A stretch of DNA of 11,300 nt from Microbacteriaceae bacterium. Lineage in GTDB: Bacteria; Actinomycetota; Actinomycetes; Actinomycetales; Microbacteriaceae. Below the pieces are notes generated by a model that was not told the origin of the DNA, did not search any database, and worked only from the letters and a program-made list of their open reading frames with translations. Location of the stretch: contig JAODAY010000179.1 of assembly GCA_025463665.1 (NCBI GenBank), positions 1 through 11,300 of the forward strand, in the 5' to 3' direction. Below, piece by piece: positions 6,743-11,300 of this stretch (positions within the stretch are counted from its first letter, which is position 1; each line of letters begins with the position of its first letter). Both the position numbers and the translations under genes were made by a program.

Positions 6743-7468
6743 TCAACTTTCCGTCACCGCAACCGGTGCCGGCTCCGACGTGTGGCTCCGGGCGAAACCG
6801 AGCCGGAGGCTGATCACCAGGGTCCACACGAGGAACAGGAGGAACGGCCAGATGAAGAGGTTCTCGTCCCTCGGAATCCCGGTTGCCGCGAGCCCGACAA
6901 TGCACGTTGCCCCGACTACGATGCCTGCCCAACTCAGCACCCGTCCGAGCGTTGCGGTCACGAGCGCCGCGGCGGAAGCGAACAGCACGAAGACTCCCAA
7001 CGGCAGGAGTTGCATCAGGTGTCCGGCTCCATCGACGGCTGTCAACGCCCGGGCCAGCTCAGGTGACATGTCGTCCCGAAGGATGAAGATGGCGCTCACG
7101 GTCGACAGCGAGAGGAGATTCGCGAAGAGCGCGGCTGCCCCTCCGACGAGCGCCGTATTCGCGAACCACCCGGCGTCACGCACGCGCGAGCACACGTACC
7201 CAACGAACACGATGAGTGCAAGCTGCGCGAGAAGAATCACCGCAAACGCCACGTTGGTGAGCGGGCTGTCGGCGAGTCTCTGTTGCTCGTCGAGAATGCG
7301 CTGTCCGGGCGACTCCGCATCGGCAGAGCCCTCACCGACCAGCGCGCCACCGAGGTTGGCGAACACGACATACGCAACCCCGCTCAACGCTCCGATCCTG
7401 TCCATTGCGCTTATGTGGCGCTGCCCCGTGCCAGCGCTCACGGCCCCGGATCTATCCATAACAGCCAT
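6743..7468 (-). CDS. Polytopic membrane protein of unknown function, divergent from histidine kinase
   Basis: A 241-residue protein with about six hydrophobic segments (roughly residues 24-45, 68-94, 98-122, 142-168, 170-190 and 197-220). There are extramembrane stretches rich in acidic and polar residues after segment 1 ('EGSADAESPGQRILDEQQRLADS') and after segment 3 ('LRDDMSPELARALTAVDGAGH'). No enzymatic motif is recognised; size and layout resemble the other two membrane proteins in the window. The ATG at 7468 was chosen because AGGAG lies 6 nt upstream (7475-7479 on the plus strand). The frame is open further upstream to 7609, but that extension is not membrane-protein-like and has no ribosome-binding site. 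The gene is divergent from the histidine kinase across 185 bp, so it may be a target or partner of that two-component system. It ends at the hairpin terminator. Confidence 0.85.
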   Translation of the reverse strand: MAVMDRSGAVSAGTGQRHISAMDRIGALSGVAYVVFANLGGALVGEGSADAESPGQRILDEQQRLADSPLTNVAFAVILLAQLALIVFVGYVCSRVRDAGWFANTALVGGAAALFANLLSLSTVSAIFILRDDMSPELARALTAVDGAGHLMQLLPLGVFVLFASAAALVTATLGRVLSWAGIVVGATCIVGLAATGIPRDENLFIWPFLLFLVWTLVISLRLGFARSHTSEPAPVAVTES

Positions 7469-7653
7469 GGTGTGCTCCTCTCGTCTGGCCGTCGCAGTGC
7501 GCATGGCGGCTTCTTCAATTGCGCAGCACGTTACGGGCGTCGAGGATGTCGGCGGCATCGTGCTGGCCCGAGAGTCGATGGGGGAATACCGCAATCCATT
7601 CGATGGCAATCCTCCGGTCGGCCGCGCCCTGGAGGGTCCATCATGGAGGGGCT
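7469..7653. other. Divergent intergenic region between membrane protein and histidine kinase
   Basis: These 185 bp must hold promoters for both divergent genes, but no convincing -35/-10 pair is visible on either strand. A loose inverted pair, CAGCACG near 7524 and CGTGCTG near 7558, is present and is too widely spaced to interpret. Ribosome-binding sites for the two genes are at its ends (AGGAG 7475-7479 read on minus; GGAGG 7645-7649 on plus). Confidence 0.5.
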
Positions 7654-9744
7654 ATGGCCATGAGTGCGGTGTCTCGCAACACGCCCGGCCTCCCGACGCG
7701 CGGGGGTGTGAGCGTCGCCGCCGTCGTGCGCCGCGACGTGGCGTGGGCGATCGTCGGGGTGAGCACCGTCAGCCTGGTGGTCGTCGCGGCGGTGGGCCTC
7801 CCCCGGTACCCGCTCTATCTGCTGCCGTGGATGCTGGTCTACGGGGCCTCGATCGCCATTACTTCGGTTGTCTTGATACGGATGCCGCGGCATCCGCTCG
7901 CCCTGTGGCTGGCCATCGGGTCCGTGATCGCTGCGCAGGACGTCGTGCTCTGGCTGCTCGAATTGCAACTCGCTTCCGGCGCGACCGCCGGGTCGATCGC
8001 GCTGTGGAACCTCGCGCTGCAATGGGTGTCCCTGCTGCCCGCAATCGGCGTCGCCCACGTGCTCGGACTGTTCCCGGATGGCCTCGTGCACCGTCGTTAC
8101 GAGCGAGTGACGCTGCGGCTGACCTGGCTCGCCTTCGCGATTCCGGTCGTGCTGCTCGCCTGCAGCCCGACCGTCGTCAACCCGTTGCGGCTCGAGGATG
8201 ACCCGCCGATGGTGAACCCGTTCAAGATTCCTGTCGTGAGCCTCGATGCGCAGGTGGTGAGCGGGTTGGTCGACGTCTCGGCGCTGGCGGTGATACTCGT
8301 CGGCGCCGTGCTGCTCGTGCTGCGATACCGGTCAGCCGACGCACCCGCGCGTCGACCGATGCGCTGGCTGCTCGCGCCGGTCGCGCTCCTGCCGATTCCG
8401 GTCGTCGCACAGCTGCTGCTCACCGGCGACGCCGACGTCATTGTGTCGCTGTGCGGGGCGGCCGTGGTCGTCTGCTTCATGGTCGCGCCCGCCGTGGGCA
8501 TTCTGCAGCCGGCGGGCCTGAGCGTGGACCGGGTCGTGCGCCGCTCCATCGTCTACGGCCTGCTGTGGACGTCGATCGCCCTCGTCTACCTGATCGTCGC
8601 GGCGACCGCGGGCGCTGCCGCGGGAACGCTGCTGCCCGTCGGCTGGGCCGTGGCAATCGCGCTGATCGCGGCCATCGCCTTCCAACCGGTGCGCACCCGG
8701 CTCGAAAGGCTCGCCGACCGCTGGGTGTTCGGCGCGAAGACCGACCCCACCCAGCTCGTCGTGGGTCTCGGCGATTCGCTGGCCGACACCCTCGATCTCG
8801 ACACCCTGCTGCCGCGCATGCGCGCGACGCTGGAAGACGGCATGGGGCTCCGCTGGGCTCGGGTGCGGCTGCTCTCCAGTGGCGGTGACGCCGAGCCGTC
8901 GAACCCCGACCGACAACCGGCGCTTACCGTGCCGATCGAGGTGGACGGCGAGCGGATCGGGCTCATCGAGTGCGGCCCCAAACGGTCGGGCCATCTCACC
9001 CCGGCCGACACGGGCATTCTTGAGACGTTTGCGCGGCAGGCCGGAATGGCCGTGCGCAACGTGCGCCTCAAGGAGGAGCTCGAGGACCAGGCAGCGCTGC
9101 TGCGAACCTCACGCGCGCGCATTGTGCACGCCCAGGAGCAGGAGCGCCGTCGCATCGAGCGGAACATCCACGACGGCGTGCAGCAGGATCTCACCTCGCT
9201 CATCGGGCTGGCCGGACACGCGCGCCAGGAGTTCGAGCACCACCCGGAGGCCGTCGGCGACGACATCGAGGCGATGCAGGAGGGCCTGCGCCGTGTGCTC
9301 GCGGACCTGCGCGACTTCGCGCAGGGCATCCACCCTTCGGTGCTCAGCGACCGAGGACTGCTGGTGGCGATCGAGACGCTCGCGGGCCGGCATCCCCTTC
9401 CGGTGTCCATTCGAGCGGATGCCTCGCTGCGCGCGCTGCGTCTTCCCGACGCCCTCGAGGGGGCCGCGTACTTCACGATCGCCGAGGGTCTCGCCAACGC
9501 TCTCAAGCACGGCCGGGCCTCCCGACTCGACGTCGAACTGCGCGAGAACGGCGACCGGCTCATCGTGCGCGTGCGCGACGACGGCACCGGATTCGACACC
9601 GCAGCGGCACGGGGCACGGGCCTTGCGAACCTGCGCGACAGGGTCGCCGCGGTCGGCGGCGCGCTCCGCGTCGACTCCGCGCTCGGCGCGGGCACCACCG
9701 TCGTGGCCGAGTTGCCGCTCCCCCGCGAAGGCCGCCGCCGATGA
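7654..9744 (+). CDS. Membrane sensor histidine kinase, HisKA_3 (NarL/DegS-type), with GAF-like domain
   Basis: A 696-residue sensor kinase. The first 345 or so residues contain about ten hydrophobic segments (from about 29-49 to 326-344). A GAF-like soluble domain follows at about 365-470 (ends 'ILETFARQAGMAVRNVRL'), then a short coiled-coil linker. The HisKA_3 dimerisation helix carries the phosphoacceptor His506 in 'ERRRIERNIHDGVQQDL'. The HATPase_c domain shows the N box with Asn615 in 'AEGLANALKHG', the G1 box DDGTGFD (642-648) and the G2 box 'GTGLANLRDRVAAVGG'. All catalytic motifs look intact. It would autophosphorylate and pass phosphate to the response regulator whose start overlaps its stop (ATGA at 9741-9744). 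The ATG at 7654 follows GGAGG by 4 nt; the ATG at 7660, 10 nt from the same site, is an alternative. A longer in-frame extension to 7519 lacks support. The stimulus is unknown; the many membrane segments suggest a membrane or lipophilic signal. Confidence 0.94.
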   Translation: MAMSAVSRNTPGLPTRGGVSVAAVVRRDVAWAIVGVSTVSLVVVAAVGLPRYPLYLLPWMLVYGASIAITSVVLIRMPRHPLALWLAIGSVIAAQDVVLWLLELQLASGATAGSIALWNLALQWVSLLPAIGVAHVLGLFPDGLVHRRYERVTLRLTWLAFAIPVVLLACSPTVVNPLRLEDDPPMVNPFKIPVVSLDAQVVSGLVDVSALAVILVGAVLLVLRYRSADAPARRPMRWLLAPVALLPIPVVAQLLLTGDADVIVSLCGAAVVVCFMVAPAVGILQPAGLSVDRVVRRSIVYGLLWTSIALVYLIVAATAGAAAGTLLPVGWAVAIALIAAIAFQPVRTRLERLADRWVFGAKTDPTQLVVGLGDSLADTLDLDTLLPRMRATLEDGMGLRWARVRLLSSGGDAEPSNPDRQPALTVPIEVDGERIGLIECGPKRSGHLTPADTGILETFARQAGMAVRNVRLKEELEDQAALLRTSRARIVHAQEQERRRIERNIHDGVQQDLTSLIGLAGHARQEFEHHPEAVGDDIEAMQEGLRRVLADLRDFAQGIHPSVLSDRGLLVAIETLAGRHPLPVSIRADASLRALRLPDALEGAAYFTIAEGLANALKHGRASRLDVELRENGDRLIVRVRDDGTGFDTAAARGTGLANLRDRVAAVGGALRVDSALGAGTTVVAELPLPREGRRR

Positions 9745-10331
9745 CCGGGCGGCTGCGGGTCGTCGTCGCCGACGACCACTACCTGGTGCGGGAGGGCGTG
9801 CGGCGCGCGCTCCTCAGCGACGGCTCGATCGACGTCATCGCCGTGGTCGGTGACGCGACGGAACTCGAGCTCGTCGTCGACCGGGAACGACCCGACGTGG
9901 TCGTGACCGACATACGGATGCCGCCCGGCCACAACACCGAGGGCATCGAGGCCGCGCATCGCATTCGTGAGAAACACGCGAGCGTCGGCATCGTCGTGCT
10001 GTCGCAGTACAACGACGCCGCCTACGCGATGGACCTGTTGCGCGATGGCACGGCCGGGATGGCCTACCTGCTCAAGGAGCGCATCGGCGATCCCCGGGCG
10101 CTGCTCGACGCGGTCAGGGAGGTGGCAGCGGGCGGCTCACGCATAGACCCCGACGTCGTGGCATCCCTCGTGCATGCCGGGCGATCGTCGTCGCGACTGG
10201 CCGATCTCACCGACCGGGAGCGCGATGTGCTGGCCCTCATCGCGCAGGGTCGCACCAACGCGGCGGTGGGCCAGGAGTTGCACCTGTCCGAGTCGTCGAT
10301 CGAGAAGTACACCTCGTCGGTGTTCATCTAG
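9741..10331 (+). CDS. NarL-family response regulator, cut short by an in-frame TAG in the HTH
   Basis: A 196-residue product as it stands. The receiver domain is complete: acidic pair D11/D12, phosphoacceptor D57 (in 'PDVVVTDIRMPPG'), S88 in 'VVLSQYND' and K112 in 'YLLKER'. The LuxR/NarL-type HTH begins at about 156 (LTDRERDVLALIAQG) and includes most of the recognition helix ('SESSIEKYTSSVFI'). It then stops at TAG 10329-10331, where family members continue with 'KLGL'. The final HTH helix, which helps fold and dimerise the DNA-binding domain, is therefore missing. A Tyr (Y190) replaces the histidine often found in 'EKH'. The start overlaps the kinase stop (ATGA), so the two are translationally coupled. 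Either the gene is a recent one-base nonsense mutant (AAG to TAG), or the TAG is read through or is a sequencing error. Phosphorylation should still work; normal DNA binding is doubtful. Confidence 0.85.
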   Translation: MTGRLRVVVADDHYLVREGVRRALLSDGSIDVIAVVGDATELELVVDRERPDVVVTDIRMPPGHNTEGIEAAHRIREKHASVGIVVLSQYNDAAYAMDLLRDGTAGMAYLLKERIGDPRALLDAVREVAAGGSRIDPDVVASLVHAGRSSSRLADLTDRERDVLALIAQGRTNAAVGQELHLSESSIEKYTSSVFI

Positions 10332-10427
10332 CTCGGCCTCTCCGACGAGCGGCACGTGCACAGGCGGGTCGCGGCGGTGCTCGCGTACCTGCAGGACCAG
10401 CAGAGCGCGCTGCCGCTGGACGGGTGA
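10332..10427 (+). pseudogene. In-frame remainder of the response regulator HTH after the TAG
   Basis: Directly after the TAG, in the same frame, the codons read LGLSDERHVHRRVAAVLAYL and then DQQSALPLDG to a TGA at 10425-10427. This is the expected end of an actinobacterial NarL-type regulator of this subgroup ('KLGL....HRRV.AVL.YL'). With the TAG read as an amino acid the protein would be 228 residues, a normal length. No frameshift is needed, and a single base explains the disruption. The conserved sequence implies the stop is recent, erroneous or suppressed. Confidence 0.8.
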
Positions 10428-11300
10428 GTACACCACGCCATCGTCGATCAGCGCCTGGGTGACGGCCCTAGTTCGCTCGTTCGAACCGAACGCCACGGAG
10501 ATCTGGGTGAAGACGACGTCGTTGAGCACCTCCACCCCGGCGATGGACGACAACCCCTCGGCGAGGGAGCGCGCGTTGGCCGCGAGGCCCTCGATCAGCG
10601 CCACCGTGCCGCTGCGCCCGAGCGAGCGGAGCGCCGCCCACACCGGAATGCCGCGCGACCGCCTCGAGAGCTCTGGAACCCGGTCCATCGGGTCTACGAC
10701 GCCGGCGGCATCCCGTATGAAGTAGCTGGTGTGCGCGGTGAATGCCGACTGCGCCGCGCCCGCGCGCGCCACGATCGCGACGCCGCAGTCGTAGGGCACG
10801 TTGGGGGTCTTGTGGGCGTCCGTCGCCCAGGAGTCGGCCGTAGCGAGCCCGTCGAGAGCGCCGGCCCAGCGCGGGCTCGCCGTCGCCCACAAGCCGAAGG
10901 CGCCGGAGTGCAGGTTGCCGGCCTGGAGAGCGACGATCACCGGGCCGGAGACCGTCTCCAGTGCGTCGGCCAGGGCATCGAGCCGAATCCGCCCCTGGTC
11001 GTCGGAGGCAACCAGCGTCGGCTCCCCCAGTCCCAGGTAGCGCAGAACCAGCCCGACCGAACTGTGCACCTCGGCGCCCGCCAGCACGGTCACCCCCGGT
11101 GCACCGGTCAGGCCGTCGCGGTTGACGTTCCAGCCGGCGGCTTCGAGAACTGCGCCTCGACCGGATGCCAGCCCGACGAAGTTCGCCATGGTGCCGCCGG
11201 TGGTGAATCCGACCGAACTCGTGGCGGGGAGGCCGAGCAGGTCCAGGATCCACGCCCTGGCGCGCTCCTCGATCGCCGCGGCAGCCGGAGTTGCGTAGCG
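10428..11300 (-). pseudogene. Group II PLP-dependent decarboxylase, decayed and partial (5' end outside window)
   Basis: Read on the minus strand from the window edge, the frame gives YATPAAAAIEERARAWILDL, 'SVGFTTGGTMANFVGLASGR', 'VLAGAEVHSSV' (His that stacks on PLP), 'VIVALQAGNLHSGAF', 'ADSWATDAHKTPNVPYDCG' (PLP-binding Lys) and 'HTSYFIRDA'. This is the pattern of aromatic-amino-acid/glutamate-type (group II) decarboxylases, which remove CO2 from amino acids. Two lesions are visible. First, 'QAGNLHSGAF' runs straight into 'GLWATASP', so roughly two dozen residues, including the 'HVDGAF' segment with the PLP-ring aspartate, are gone. Second, homology stops near 'DDGVVYSP' (about 10430) and the family's C-terminal domain ('RVSVSNW' region) is absent. 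The frame stays open antisense through the response regulator to a stop at 10137-10139, but that tail (10137 to about 10427) is not decarboxylase-like. An active enzyme is very unlikely. The ATG at 11189 is internal, not the start. Confidence 0.8.

Noticed and set aside
6780..8201. A 473-residue plus-strand frame opposite the 6743 membrane protein and into the kinase.
   Set aside because: It lacks any recognisable motif, while the opposite strand encodes clear membrane helices with a good ribosome-binding site.
1..11300. Search for tRNA/rRNA genes, CRISPR arrays, insertion sequences, toxin-antitoxin pairs and phage or defence genes.
   Set aside because: None was seen: all large frames are explained by regulators, membrane proteins, an SDR, a two-component system and a decayed decarboxylase, and no terminal inverted repeats or spaced repeat arrays were found by eye.

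Overview
The window is high-GC DNA (roughly two thirds G+C by eye) with strong G/C bias at third codon positions. Its gene families are TetR repressors, a MalT-type LuxR regulator, a NarL/DegS-type two-component pair, DUF4386-like membrane proteins and a group II PLP-dependent decarboxylase. Together these point to a chromosomal segment of an actinobacterium. Frequent 'ggatgc/gcatcc' words would suit Microbacteriaceae, but that placement is only an inference. No RNA gene, insertion sequence, CRISPR array or phage gene was found.

Left part (1-2747): the 3' end of a TetR-type repressor is followed by a 36-bp dyad operator and a DUF4386-like membrane protein on the same strand. Converging on that gene, with a 55-bp overlap, is an SDR oxidoreductase on the minus strand. 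The SDR gene is divergent from a second, complete TetR repressor, and two near-identical 17-bp dyads lie between them. This is the classic layout of a repressor controlling itself and its divergent enzyme.

Middle part (2753-6543): immediately after the second TetR comes an 899-residue MalT-like LuxR regulator (ATPase, helical repeats, LuxR HTH). It is followed by a roughly six-segment membrane protein and a well-formed 81-residue soluble protein. I read these last three as a possible unstudied module of sensor/regulator, membrane protein and small conserved protein.

Right part (6706-10427): a perfect 12-bp-arm hairpin ends the converging genes. A further membrane protein (minus) is divergent from a 10-segment GAF/HisKA_3 histidine kinase, whose stop codon overlaps the start of a NarL-type response regulator. 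The regulator has an in-frame TAG inside its HTH domain, exactly where the family normally has a lysine; the rest of the HTH continues in frame to a TGA at 10425-10427.

Far right (about 10428-11300): a group II PLP-dependent decarboxylase on the minus strand, cut by the window edge, is visibly decayed. It has an in-frame internal deletion that removed the conserved PLP-binding aspartate segment, and its C-terminus is missing and replaced by antisense sequence of the response regulator. The 10.3-11.3 kb end therefore looks like a degrading junction, while the rest looks intact. A recurring theme is that three small polytopic membrane proteins each sit beside a transcriptional regulator or sensor.
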